Shown here piece by piece: positions 16,245 to 24,433 of a stretch of DNA of 55,598 nucleotides. The stretch covers positions 1 through 55,598 of the forward strand of contig CAUYUA010000099.1 in the NCBI GenBank assembly GCA_963575675.1, in the 5' to 3' direction. Numbering within the stretch: position 1 is the stretch's first letter; every line of letters starts with the position of its first letter. The DNA is from CAUYUA01 sp963575675 (GTDB lineage: Bacteria > Pseudomonadota > Alphaproteobacteria > Azospirillales > Azospirillaceae). Made by a program: the position numbers and the translations under genes. The notes beneath the pieces were generated by a model, which saw nothing but the letters and a program-made list of their open reading frames with translations, did no database searches and was not told the DNA's origin.

Positions 16245-16292
16245 CGCCGTTCGCCTCCTCAACTGCCGGACTTAAAGCTGAATTTCTGACAA

Positions 16293-16757
16293 TCAGGCGT
16301 CGCCGCGATGATCTTGAGCTTGCTCTCCAACCTCTTGCGAAGACTTCGCCATTGCAGCCGATCTTCGAGAAGCTTCGGCCACAGCCCGTTCCGCTTCCGC
16401 CAACAAATGCTCGCTTTGAGTCAATGATTTCTCAACGGAATGAACCCGCCCTTGCGACTCGGAAAGCTCCCGCTCCAAAGCGGCAACTTTCTGGGTAAGC
16501 CTCCGCACACTTGGAGCGGTGCTGCGCCACGCAACCAACCGACCACCAAAAAACCCCGCCGCCAAAGCAACAAAAACAACGCCAAACAAAGGCAACGTCA
16601 CATCAGAGGCGACTGGCCACAATTGAATATGAACATCATCCCAATTGGTGAAGGTGAAAACAAGAAAAATTAAGCCGGTCGGAAGAACGACGATCCAGAA
16701 CCAAAGCGGACGCGCCGGTTTGGTGGAGACTTTTTCAGTCTTTGCGTTACTCATCAT
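16293..16757 (-). CDS. LapA-domain (DUF1049) inner-membrane protein
   Basis: A 154-residue membrane protein with two helices (WFWIVVLPTGLIFLVF and LPLFGVVFVALAAGFFGG) joined by the short periplasmic segment NWDDVHIQLWP. A cytoplasmic coiled coil of about 70 residues follows, rich in Glu, Ala and Ser. This is the LapA/DUF1049 layout, linked to lipopolysaccharide assembly control in Escherichia coli. Two ATGs (16757, 16754) overlap the end of ihfB, which implies translational coupling. The long coil is longer than in the enteric protein and probably mediates partner contacts. Confidence 0.82.
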   Translation of the reverse strand: MMSNAKTEKVSTKPARPLWFWIVVLPTGLIFLVFTFTNWDDVHIQLWPVASDVTLPLFGVVFVALAAGFFGGRLVAWRSTAPSVRRLTQKVAALERELSESQGRVHSVEKSLTQSEHLLAEAERAVAEASRRSAAMAKSSQEVGEQAQDHRGDA

Positions 16758-17028
16758 TCAGACGTTCCCGAAGCTGCTTTCCGGTTTTAAAGAAGGGGAT
16801 GTACTTGCAGTTGACGTCCACCGATTCGCCGGTGCGAGGATTCCGACCTTGACGCGCATCGCGATGCTTCACTGAAAAAGCGCCAAAGCCTCGCAACTCC
16901 ACCCGATCGCCCCTCGCCAAGGCCGCCGTAATCTCATCGAAAACCGTCGCAACAATCCGCTCAATATCACGCTGATAAAGATGTGGATTCAGCTCGGCCA
17001 GGCGCAAAATCAGTTCGGATTTGGTCAT
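16747..17028 (-). CDS. ihfB: Integration host factor beta subunit
   Basis: DNA-bending histone-like protein of 93 residues that pairs with IHF-alpha. It shows MTKSELILRLAE, the helix RDIERIVATVFDEI, the GFGAFSVKHRDAR saddle strand and the arm motif RNPRTGESV with the intercalating proline. ATG 17028 is preceded by a G-rich ribosome site (AGGGGGGG); a longer frame upstream is not coding. The gene leads the ihfB-lapA-ocd operon. The usual upstream neighbour rpsA is absent; instead 870 bases of poorly coding DNA precede it. Confidence 0.95.
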   Translation of the reverse strand: MTKSELILRLAELNPHLYQRDIERIVATVFDEITAALARGDRVELRGFGAFSVKHRDARQGRNPRTGESVDVNCKYIPFFKTGKQLRERLNDE

Positions 17029-17898
17029 TCCGGCCCCCCCTCTCTTCATACACCATTCGATCGCGTTGGTTTGCACCGCAATCACAAAGCAACCACAAAA
17101 CGCTCCAGCATACATCTGTTTTTCGCACGCGCTCAAAGTCTGCGCAAAATTTTCGAACAACGACGCTATTTCCGACGACGGTCCATCGAAGCAAACCTTC
17201 TCACGAAACAACGGCTCTGCGCACTTTGATCTTTGATTTCAATCGGCCCAATCGCCTTAACGAGCACAAACGCACATTAACGCGTCAAACTTTAAAACAC
17301 CCGTCAAGCCAACCCTGAATCTTCCGCGTCTCTGTTGTTGATATTGTTCATCTAACGATGATAAGGAAAATGCGTAGGATATCACATCCCGACTGAACCG
17401 CCCGACGAAGTAAATCATTGTCTTTCAATAGGGAATTACGCAGACCGAATCTGTTGTTTCGCCTCTCTTCCCGTTTTTTTTCGAGCTGAAAATCACAACC
17501 GAAAACCTCTGTCGCCGATAAGAAAGAAGTAAGAAAATAGACAATAGAATGACGAGACGCAAGCATCACAATTTTCTCGATTAAGGAGCTTCCCGGAAAC
17601 AACATCTCTGTTTCTAACGGTTCCAACAGCTTCCGGCGCGTCAGTCTGTCGAAATCAAACCCCGCAGAACGTGGATGAGTTTCTAAGAAGTCTTTAAGTC
17701 TACACAGAAACGGAATTCCGCTTTCTGATCTGAACACAGACAAGCGCTCTGGATCGCATCCACTCTCATCATAGTCCGGTCAAAAGCATCATCGCATTAC
17801 ACAACATTCATACGCGAAATCGCAGCAGTTATCCCGAGCGTTTAAGGCGGAAATCCCCGCATAGCGCTTCAAAACAGAATGCCCGTCTGGAGTTAACA
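17029..17898. other. Long gap between ihfB and the FHA gene
   Basis: 870 bases that must contain the ihfB-operon promoter and the FHA-gene promoter. The only sizeable frame is a doubtful minus-strand ORF at 17348-17743. No repeat of family A or B is seen, which is unusual for a gap of this size in this window. Confidence 0.6.
17348..17737 (-). CDS. Doubtful hypothetical protein
   Basis: About 129 residues from GTG 17737 (TTG 17743 is also possible), with no convincing ribosome site. The middle contains a hydrophobic stretch (MLASRHSIVYFLTSFL), the rest is basic and rich in Arg and Leu. I recognise no family. It could be a decayed gene or chance; nothing around it gives support. Confidence 0.25.
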   Translation of the reverse strand: MFRSESGIPFLCRLKDFLETHPRSAGFDFDRLTRRKLLEPLETEMLFPGSSLIEKIVMLASRHSIVYFLTSFLSATEVFGCDFQLEKKREERRNNRFGLRNSLLKDNDLLRRAVQSGCDILRIFLIIVR

Positions 17899-19821
17899 AT
17901 GGCAAGACCGAGCAAATATGAAGTGCAAGCCGATGTTTCCGGAAAACCGCAAATTGACGGCATTTTTAATGAAGAAAAAGACGCCCTTGCTCGCGCAGAG
18001 TATCTTCTGCGTCAAGCAAAATATACAGCCGTGCGAGTTCTAGTTACCGACTCCCGTGACGCGCAGAAGGTTGTATTCGAAAAAGCCTATACCGGCGGCG
18101 GAAAAGTCACAAATATATCTCACATTGATGAATCTAATGTCTGCAAAACGGCCAGTGATATTTTCACTTACCCTAGCCGTCGCACTCTCGTGCGTTTGAC
18201 TCGAAATTATTGCGACGAACAAGGAATGATCCCTTCCGAGGTCCTACATCGTCCCTTAATGCTGCGCCAGCTTGAGCGCGAAGCTTCGATGTTTAACCAG
18301 ATTATCCATCGACTCGGCGCCATTCAAGGCCAACAATTGCGCATGAAGCCGGAGCGCCGGTCGGATGAGCTGACTCGTTTCTACAGAGAACTCCTGGAAT
18401 GGGCCAAAAGCGCCGAATCACTTCAACCGCTCGTGCGCAAGCTTGCCGAAGACGGACTTGACGCTCTGATCGCCCATGTGCGCAGCACTCTTCCTGAAAC
18501 CGAACACCCCAGAGCCATAAACTACGCCTTCGCCATGTTCCTCGAACAAGCGCGCGATTGGGGCGATAAAGTTCGCGAACTATGCTACCTCTGCGTTGAC
18601 GGGCAAAGCCCTGAAGCCAGCGCATATCTCGATGAGATGATTGCCGAAGCCATTGACGGCAACGCTCCGATTCGAAGCTTGCTTGGTTACGCTCCCGACC
18701 TCGGCGCGGCGCTTTCCTCCCTCGCCCTTACCAGCAAGGGATTGCTCGACGACCGATATCCTCACACAGAAGCTCTGTTGCTGCTCAGCCGCACCATAGA
18801 TTATCACCCTCTGCCGATCACCAAAGAAATATTGGTGGAGCGCGTTGCTCGCGCCATCAGCGGAACCGCGAAACTCACGCGCCTCGACAAATCCGCCGAA
18901 GCCGAAGCCTTCAGACGCCTTGTGCCGTTGGTGCAGGAGTACGGCGGCTTCATCGGCGGACGTGAAATGGCCGAAGGCATCACTCGGCGCACAAAAACCG
19001 CTCTCGCCCTTGGCGACGAAGACCTTTCCTTTGAAGAATCCGTCGCCAAAGTCATCACTTTCTTACCGAACAAAGCAGGCGTCGTCGGATATCTTCTCGA
19101 CCTTTTGGCGACGGACTTTGGGCGGAAGAAAGCGACTTTCCTTATGCAGAAATTGGGAGAGGTTTTCGCCACCGTCGGAAACATCGTCGAACTGATGCCG
19201 GAAGACGTCACCAGCGACACAATGGACGCCGTGATCGAAGGTTTCCGCAAGCGTTTCTACAGCGGCGGCATTCCCTCCAAGCTCGCCGACATGTTCATGG
19301 CCCGCTTGAAACAAATGGCTCAATCCCCAGCGTCTGCGCGTCCTTCCGTTGCTCCGGCGGCGCCCGCCGCAGCTCGTCCGCCTGCGGCTCCACCGAAGCC
19401 GGCGGCAAGAGCGATGGACGATGAAACCATTTCAATCTCATCCGTCACCGCTATTCGAACTCCGGCCCGCACGCGCCCGCATGTTGTTTTGCGCTATCGC
19501 GGCGCGGAATTCGTTTGCGACGGACAGAAAGTTCCATACATCATCGGTCGCAGCACGGATTGCGACTTAACCGTCACCATTCCCTCTGCATCGCGTCAGC
19601 ATGCTCATATCCGACCACACGGCGACAATTTCCTATTGATCGACCAGAGCAAGAATGGAACTTTCGTTCGAGTTGGGGAGTATTCTCCAATCGTATTGAA
19701 CAATAACGGATCTGTGATTTTGTCGAGCAGCGGAGAAATTTATTTAGGCAGCGACCCTTCTCAAGACCAGAATCCAGAGAACTCTCTTATCCGCTTTACC
19801 TTTGTTGTTCCTGGCGCTTAA
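17899..19821 (+). CDS. FHA-domain protein with a large unrecognised N-terminal region
   Basis: A 640-residue soluble protein. Residues ~540-635 form a forkhead-associated domain that binds phosphothreonine peptides: IIGRSTDCDLTV, SASRQHAHI and the NGTFVRVG loop are all intact. Residues ~470-535 are a Pro/Ala-rich linker. Residues 1-~465 are mostly helical with conserved-looking acidic and basic stretches, and I do not recognise them. The start (KYEVQADVSGKPQIDGIF) looks like a short beta domain. GGAG six bases before ATG 17899 supports the start. A small RHH-protein gene follows within 5 bases, so the two are probably co-transcribed. A role in Ser/Thr-kinase or secretion signalling is possible but not shown. 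Confidence 0.85.
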   Translation: MARPSKYEVQADVSGKPQIDGIFNEEKDALARAEYLLRQAKYTAVRVLVTDSRDAQKVVFEKAYTGGGKVTNISHIDESNVCKTASDIFTYPSRRTLVRLTRNYCDEQGMIPSEVLHRPLMLRQLEREASMFNQIIHRLGAIQGQQLRMKPERRSDELTRFYRELLEWAKSAESLQPLVRKLAEDGLDALIAHVRSTLPETEHPRAINYAFAMFLEQARDWGDKVRELCYLCVDGQSPEASAYLDEMIAEAIDGNAPIRSLLGYAPDLGAALSSLALTSKGLLDDRYPHTEALLLLSRTIDYHPLPITKEILVERVARAISGTAKLTRLDKSAEAEAFRRLVPLVQEYGGFIGGREMAEGITRRTKTALALGDEDLSFEESVAKVITFLPNKAGVVGYLLDLLATDFGRKKATFLMQKLGEVFATVGNIVELMPEDVTSDTMDAVIEGFRKRFYSGGIPSKLADMFMARLKQMAQSPASARPSVAPAAPAAARPPAAPPKPAARAMDDETISISSVTAIRTPARTRPHVVLRYRGAEFVCDGQKVPYIIGRSTDCDLTVTIPSASRQHAHIRPHGDNFLLIDQSKNGTFVRVGEYSPIVLNNNGSVILSSSGEIYLGSDPSQDQNPENSLIRFTFVVPGA

Positions 19822-19826
19822 TTGTT

Positions 19827-20111
19827 TTGACCGCCGAAGACGGTGTTTTGCTGAAACGGTCGGTGACGATTTCCGGCCATTCCACCAGCGTGTCTATGGA
19901 GCGTCTCTTTTGGGTGACGCTCAAAGACATTGCGATCAAACGCCGAAAAACGCTTCAAGCTTTGATTGAAGAGGTGGATCAAACCCGAGCGGGAAATCTT
20001 TCCAGCGCCTTAAGGGTGTATATCCTAAAGACTCTTCTTGAGTCCGAACAGAACGGGTCGAAAAAATTAGACGGGTCCAGGGACTGTGTTCCTGGTCGTG
20101 GGGGATCATAA
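19827..20111 (+). CDS. Ribbon-helix-helix (RHH_4-type) protein
   Basis: A 94-residue predicted DNA-binding protein. KRSVTISGHSTSVSMERLFW is the basic ribbon leading into helix one. TLKDIAIKRRKTLQALIEEVD and NLSSALRVYILKTLL are the two helices, the usual pattern of this alphaproteobacterial family. The start is uncertain: TTG 19827 is used, and TTG 19848 is an alternative. The gene starts 5 bases after the FHA stop. Its last ~15 codons and stop lie inside a family B repeat (DGSRDCVPGRGGS is repeat-encoded), so the original C terminus was probably replaced by repeat insertion. The conserved fold ends before that point. Confidence 0.82.
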   Translation: MTAEDGVLLKRSVTISGHSTSVSMERLFWVTLKDIAIKRRKTLQALIEEVDQTRAGNLSSALRVYILKTLLESEQNGSKKLDGSRDCVPGRGGS

Positions 20112-20163
20112 GGGGGGAGCGAAAGCCCCCCTTATTCGCGAAGCGATCGTCCTCTGGAATTGT
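20065..20163 (+). repeat. Repeat family B, copy 5 (canonical)
   Basis: Nearly identical to 14947-15046. It overlaps the end of the RHH gene and gives it its stop. T-rich simple sequence with TTTTGTT units (20158-20210) begins at its right end, and a family A element follows at 20221. No gene lies in 20112-20450. Confidence 0.92.
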
Positions 20164-20220
20164 TTGTTCTTTTGTTTTTTTGTTTTTTTGTTCTTTTATC
20201 TTTGTTATCGGATTTATCAA

Positions 20221-20406
20221 ATATACTCCGTCCAATTGAAAACCCAAAAGAACCTCCAAAGGAATCGGGGCTCCGCCCTCGACCCGCCAAAGGCCGGGAG
20301 GCCTTTGGAAACCATGACTTGGAGTTTATGACAACCGAATGAGAGTGGGCCGTTTCAATTCGGGAAGGCCGCATGATTCTCGGGTTCTTAACCGAACGGA
20401 GTATAT
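20221..20406 (+). repeat. Repeat family A, copy 4 (complete, 186 bp)
   Basis: The best reference copy. The left terminus is ATATACTCCGTCCAATTGA and the right terminus, read in reverse, is ATATACTCCGTTCGGTTAAG, giving an inverted repeat of roughly 25 bases with mismatches. The core holds two hairpins (GGGGCTCCGCCC; CCAAAGGCC-GGGA-GGCCTTTGG) and the block AACCATGACTTGGAG. No transposase is encoded, as in a MITE. Confidence 0.92.
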
Positions 20407-20450
20407 ATTGAGCTTATCAAGCTCTCGCCATGCCTGTCCGACGCCCCCGT

Positions 20451-22319
20451 CTAGTTTTTGTTCATGAATTTCCGAAAAATATCTTCAAGTGATCGAGCAA
20501 AACGTGGCGAATCCCACAAAGCCGCAGTTTCCCGCGTTGTTTCCAAATGTCGCCTCAAAGATTTCCGCCGCCCCTCATCTCGCGCCAACAACAACGCCAA
20601 ACATTCATAATCTTCCAGCGTCGTCGTCGCCAGCTCCGGCAACCCCACAGCCCGCAGCAAACTTGCCGCAACTCGCCCCACCATCGACGCTCCCATACAC
20701 GTCACCACCGGCGTTCCCGCCCATAACGCATCACTCGCCGTCGTGTGAGCGTTCACCGGCAATGTATCCAAAAAAACATCCGCCAAACGATGCCGCGCCA
20801 AATGTTGCGCCAACGACAAACGCGGCGCAAAAATCAACCTCTCTCCTGCAACCCCCCGCGACATCGCTTCCTTCCGCAACCTCTCCGGCGCCCAAACATT
20901 ACCCTCCAACAACCACAGAACGCTCCCAGGAACCGCCTTCAGCAACCGCATCCAAAGATCAAACATCTTTGACGTGATTTTATACAAATTATTGAAGCAA
21001 CAAAAAACCACGCCGTCTTCCGGCAAACCACACGACGCGCGCGACGGCGTCTCGAAAGCAATCTCACGTCGTCGATCGTTGATTTGATAGCACTCGGGCA
21101 AATAAACCAAACGCTCGGCAAACCACGACTGATGCTCCGGCGGCGCCACCACGGAATCAACCAAAATATAGTCGATAAAATCGGCGCCCATCGTCCCCGG
21201 ATATCCTAACCAATTCACTTGAACCAAAGCCGGACGCAAAGAGAGAATCTCCAACCGCGCGTCATAGGTGTGCCCCTTCAAATCAACCAGAATATCAACG
21301 CCGTCATTGGCGATTCGTCGCGCCGCCTCAACATGAGACCGCCCACGCAGATCAACGAATCGATCGAAACTCGACGCCAAGCGCCTGCGAATCGCGCTGT
21401 CGTCGTCGGGGCCGCACGAATAACCGAACACCTGGAAGTCATGACGATTATGCAACTCGATCAACTCGGCAATCAACCAAGCGGTGGCGTGTTGGTGAAA
21501 GTCCGCCGACAAATAACCCAGACGCAACCGCCCATCGGCGCGTTTCTTCATCCCGCGTCGCGTCGGAGCTTGCCCCACCAAAGGACGCAAACGATGAGCA
21601 ACGTAACGACGCGCGCACATCAATTGCTCTTCCGGCGTAGAGTCTTCCGCAAGAAAGCCGAAGGGATGGACTTGCGAAGACGCTCCTGAACGCACAATGC
21701 CGCGAATCGCCTCGGCCCGCTCTTCGGCGCCCTCCCATAAACACAAATGGCGTCGAATCTGAGAAACCAACGCCAGAACTCCGGCGCCGTCGGGCAATCC
21801 AAGCGCCAAAGCCCGTTCTAAAGAATCCAAAGCGCCCGGCAAATCGCCGCGCTCGCGCAAAACAACGCCGAGATTGGCGTGAGCTTCGGCAAAATCCGGA
21901 CGCAAAGCGACAGCGTGACGGTACGCCTCAACAGCGTCGTCAAATCGACCACTCCGTTTGAGAACGTTGCCGAGACCGACGCGCGCTTCGACCAAGTTGG
22001 AATCAAGAGCGACAGCGCGTCGATAATAAGATTCAGCCTCGGCGTCTTGACCAAAGCGCTCGATGACGGCGCCGAGGTTGCAAAAAGCGGGAGCAAAATT
22101 CGGCATAAGAACGATGGCTCGACGATAAGCGGATTCCGCTTCGGACCATAGACCGCGCGCCTCAAGAACAACGCCTAGATTAAAAAAAGCGCCTCCGAAG
22201 GGTGGAATAAGAGAGACGGCTCGCCGCAAAACATCTTCGGCTTCCTTCAACCGCCCGAGCGCAAGCCACTCTCCCCCAAGATTGGCCAAAGCGACGGCAT
22301 CAGAATCATCGCGAATCAT
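20451..22319 (-). CDS. TPR / OGT-like (GT41, SPINDLY-type) glycosyltransferase
   Basis: A 622-residue cytoplasmic protein. The N-terminal ~200 residues are about five to six tetratricopeptide repeats (for example AFFNLGVVLEARGLWSEAE). The C-terminal ~370 residues match the O-GlcNAc transferase catalytic region: RLRLGYLSADFHQHATAW, VDILVDLKGHT, QVNWLGYPGTMG, FCCFNNLYKITSKMFDLW, FLDTLPVNAHTTASDALW and GTPVVT. In Alphaproteobacteria such enzymes modify flagellins or surface proteins; target unknown here. ATG 22319 is chosen because GAGGG lies five bases upstream; the frame extends slightly further to a TTG. No operon partner is seen. Confidence 0.92.
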   Translation of the reverse strand: MIRDDSDAVALANLGGEWLALGRLKEAEDVLRRAVSLIPPFGGAFFNLGVVLEARGLWSEAESAYRRAIVLMPNFAPAFCNLGAVIERFGQDAEAESYYRRAVALDSNLVEARVGLGNVLKRSGRFDDAVEAYRHAVALRPDFAEAHANLGVVLRERGDLPGALDSLERALALGLPDGAGVLALVSQIRRHLCLWEGAEERAEAIRGIVRSGASSQVHPFGFLAEDSTPEEQLMCARRYVAHRLRPLVGQAPTRRGMKKRADGRLRLGYLSADFHQHATAWLIAELIELHNRHDFQVFGYSCGPDDDSAIRRRLASSFDRFVDLRGRSHVEAARRIANDGVDILVDLKGHTYDARLEILSLRPALVQVNWLGYPGTMGADFIDYILVDSVVAPPEHQSWFAERLVYLPECYQINDRRREIAFETPSRASCGLPEDGVVFCCFNNLYKITSKMFDLWMRLLKAVPGSVLWLLEGNVWAPERLRKEAMSRGVAGERLIFAPRLSLAQHLARHRLADVFLDTLPVNAHTTASDALWAGTPVVTCMGASMVGRVAASLLRAVGLPELATTTLEDYECLALLLARDEGRRKSLRRHLETTRETAALWDSPRFARSLEDIFRKFMNKN

Positions 22320-22490
22320 GACCACCCTCAAAAAGAAAAAAAGCTCTAGAGAAGACTATACCCCGTTCGATAAGAAATTCGAGAAAACTTGTCGACGCTT
22401 CTTTTTGCGGCTTCACTAAATTAAAATGTCCCTCTCGACTTTATCGATCACAGTCTCCAGAACGTGTTTTCCAGACGCCTCATCAAGCAA

Positions 22491-22697
22491 TTAACGACGC
22501 CAAAACGGCTTACCGACCTCCGCTTCAATCGCCGCCCGCTCCAACCCCACATCGTGCGCAAATCGCTCATCCAACGCACACAGAAAACGCCGCTGCTCTG
22601 CGCGCTCCATCCAAACAATCAATGTCTCGACACAATTTGCGAACCCGCGCCAGAGATGGGAGACAATCGCATTCGAGAAATGTATCCCTATTTGCAT
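22491..22697 (-). CDS. DUF1127 (YjiS-like) small protein
   Basis: A 68-residue small protein. The C-terminal half RRFLCALDERFAHDVGL..AAIEAEVGKPFWRR is the arginine-rich DUF1127 motif. Some DUF1127 proteins bind RNA and affect phosphate, carbon or stress responses in Alphaproteobacteria. ATG 22697 has AGGTG seven bases upstream; GTG 22706 lacks a site. It diverges from a MocR-type regulator, a pairing common in Proteobacteria, with a shared operator-like region. Confidence 0.85.
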   Translation of the reverse strand: MQIGIHFSNAIVSHLWRGFANCVETLIVWMERAEQRRFLCALDERFAHDVGLERAAIEAEVGKPFWRR

Positions 22698-22718
22698 ACA
22701 ATTCACCTTTCAGATCGA

Positions 22719-22787
22719 GACAATCCGTGACGACAATCAAGGTAATTATTGTCATTGCAAATTGTATCCGTCAACACCTATATTGTC
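22719..22787. promoter_or_regulatory. Candidate operator between DUF1127 and MocR genes
   Basis: Five ACAAT/ATTGT half-sites: GACAAT at 22719 and 22732, ATTGTC at 22748, ATTGTA at 22761 and ATTGTC at 22782. The middle two form a perfect dyad GACAAT-N10-ATTGTC (22732-22753). Another ACAAT lies at 22698. MocR/GntR regulators usually bind repeats between themselves and a divergent target, so self- and target-regulation is likely. Confidence 0.6.
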
Positions 22788-22790
22788 ACC

Positions 22791-24212
22791 ATGACAAGCT
22801 GGACGCCTGACCTATCCTCCCGCCTCGGCCCACGTTATCGCGCCATCGCCGACGCTTTGGCCGACGACGTCGCTCACGGACGTCTGCCGATTGGCTCTCA
22901 ACTGCCCACCCACCGCGAACTCGCTCACCGCCTCAAAGTCACCGTCGGAACAATCACCCGCGCCTATGCGGAAGCCGAACGGCGCGGGCTTATCGGCGGA
23001 GAAATCGGTCGCGGAACCTTCGTGCGCGGACATCAAGACTCTCTTCCCACCGCGCTCGCAGATTCCACCGCGCTCGCAGAACCCCTTACGCCAACCTCCG
23101 GCAACTCGTCCCCCATCGATTTCACCATCTGCCAGCCTCACGCCACCGAAGTCGACCGCGCGCTCGCCGAAGCCGTCGCAACACTCGGGCTTTCGGGACG
23201 CCTCGCAGACGTCTTAGGATACGCTCCCCATCTCGGATTGCCCCGCCACCGCGCCGCCGGAGCGCAGTGGCTTATCCGACGCCACCGCGTCACAGCATCA
23301 GCCGACACAACCGTAATCACCATCGGCGCTCAAAACGGAACAACATTAGCCTTGGCGGCAATCGCTCGCCCCGGAGACGTCGTTCTATGCGAACAACTTA
23401 CGTATTACGGCGTAAAAGCGATCGCCGCCCTCTTGGGCCATAAATTAGAAGGCGTCGCCATCGATGAACACGGGCTCATTCCACAGGCGTTCGACGCCGC
23501 CTGTCGGCGCGTCAATCCACGCGCACTCTACCTGATTCCCACAATACACAACCCCACCGCATCAGTTATGCCGCAAGAGCGTCGAACCGAAATCGTCGCC
23601 ATTGCGCGACGACACGGCGTCTATTTGATTGAAGACGATGTGTTCGGTTATCTGGCCCCCGACGCCCCTCCACCGATTCAGCGCATCGCACCCGACATTA
23701 CAGTTTTTTTATCCAGCCTTTCCAAGTGCATCGCATCCGGGTTGCGCGTCGGATACGCAATTGCGCCTCCGGCTGTGATCTCGCGCTATGAAGCCGCGAT
23801 TCGCGCTTTTCATTATTCAAGCCCGGCTCTTATGGCGGAAATCGCCGCACATTGGATCACCTCCGGCCAAGCAGACAGCTTCGCCGACGCCCACCGCCAA
23901 GAGGCTCTTGCACGACAAAAACTAGCCCGCGACATCCTACCGAATCATTTGCTCCAAGGACATAACGCAGGACAACACTTGTGGATGAATTTGCCAGAGC
24001 CATGGCGTCGCGAAGACTTTACGGCTGAAGCGCTTCGACGGGGCGTCGCCGTGACCGGAGCGGATATTTTTGCTGTCGGCAGGGCAGGGGTCCCGCACGC
24101 AGTTCGTTTGAGCCTCTGCATGCCCGCCACACGCGCTGAAGTGCAAAAAGGCGCACAAATTTTAACCGAAGTTATCAATGATTCGATTCACACGTCTTAT
24201 TCCGTCGTGTAA
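22791..24212 (+). CDS. MocR-type transcriptional regulator (GntR HTH + aminotransferase-like)
   Basis: A 473-residue regulator. The N-terminal GntR winged helix (residues ~10-85) has the recognition part LPTHRELAHRLKVTVGTITRAYAEAERRGL split over helix and wing. The remaining ~370 residues are a fold-type I aminotransferase-like domain with the PLP lysine in SSLSKCIASGLRVGY. Such proteins sense PLP or amino-compound ligands. ATG 22791 gives the family N terminus. No ribosome site precedes it, so the message may be leaderless or nearly so. A family A repeat starts two bases after the stop. Target inferred: the divergent DUF1127 gene and itself. Confidence 0.92.
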   Translation: MTSWTPDLSSRLGPRYRAIADALADDVAHGRLPIGSQLPTHRELAHRLKVTVGTITRAYAEAERRGLIGGEIGRGTFVRGHQDSLPTALADSTALAEPLTPTSGNSSPIDFTICQPHATEVDRALAEAVATLGLSGRLADVLGYAPHLGLPRHRAAGAQWLIRRHRVTASADTTVITIGAQNGTTLALAAIARPGDVVLCEQLTYYGVKAIAALLGHKLEGVAIDEHGLIPQAFDAACRRVNPRALYLIPTIHNPTASVMPQERRTEIVAIARRHGVYLIEDDVFGYLAPDAPPPIQRIAPDITVFLSSLSKCIASGLRVGYAIAPPAVISRYEAAIRAFHYSSPALMAEIAAHWITSGQADSFADAHRQEALARQKLARDILPNHLLQGHNAGQHLWMNLPEPWRREDFTAEALRRGVAVTGADIFAVGRAGVPHAVRLSLCMPATRAEVQKGAQILTEVINDSIHTSYSVV

Positions 24213-24213
24213 T

Positions 24214-24394
24214 CTATACTCCGTTCAATTAAGGCCCCAAAAAAAACGTCCAAAGGAATCGGGCTCCGCCCTCGACCCGCCAAAGGCCGGGAGGCCTTTG
24301 GAAACCATGACTTGGAGTTGTGACGACCGGCTGAGAGTGGACCGTTTTAATTCGAGGAGGCCTCATGATTCTTGAGTTCTCAATCGAACGGAGC
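24214..24394 (+). repeat. Repeat family A, copy 5
   Basis: Near-complete, starting 2 bases after the MocR stop and ending ATCGAACGGAGCG. Both hairpins and the AACCATGACTTGGAG block are present. It separates the convergent MocR and HtrA-like genes. Confidence 0.9.
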
Positions 24395-24433
24395 GTTTCT
24401 TGTTGTCCTTCGATCTCGGCAATAAAACCGTGG

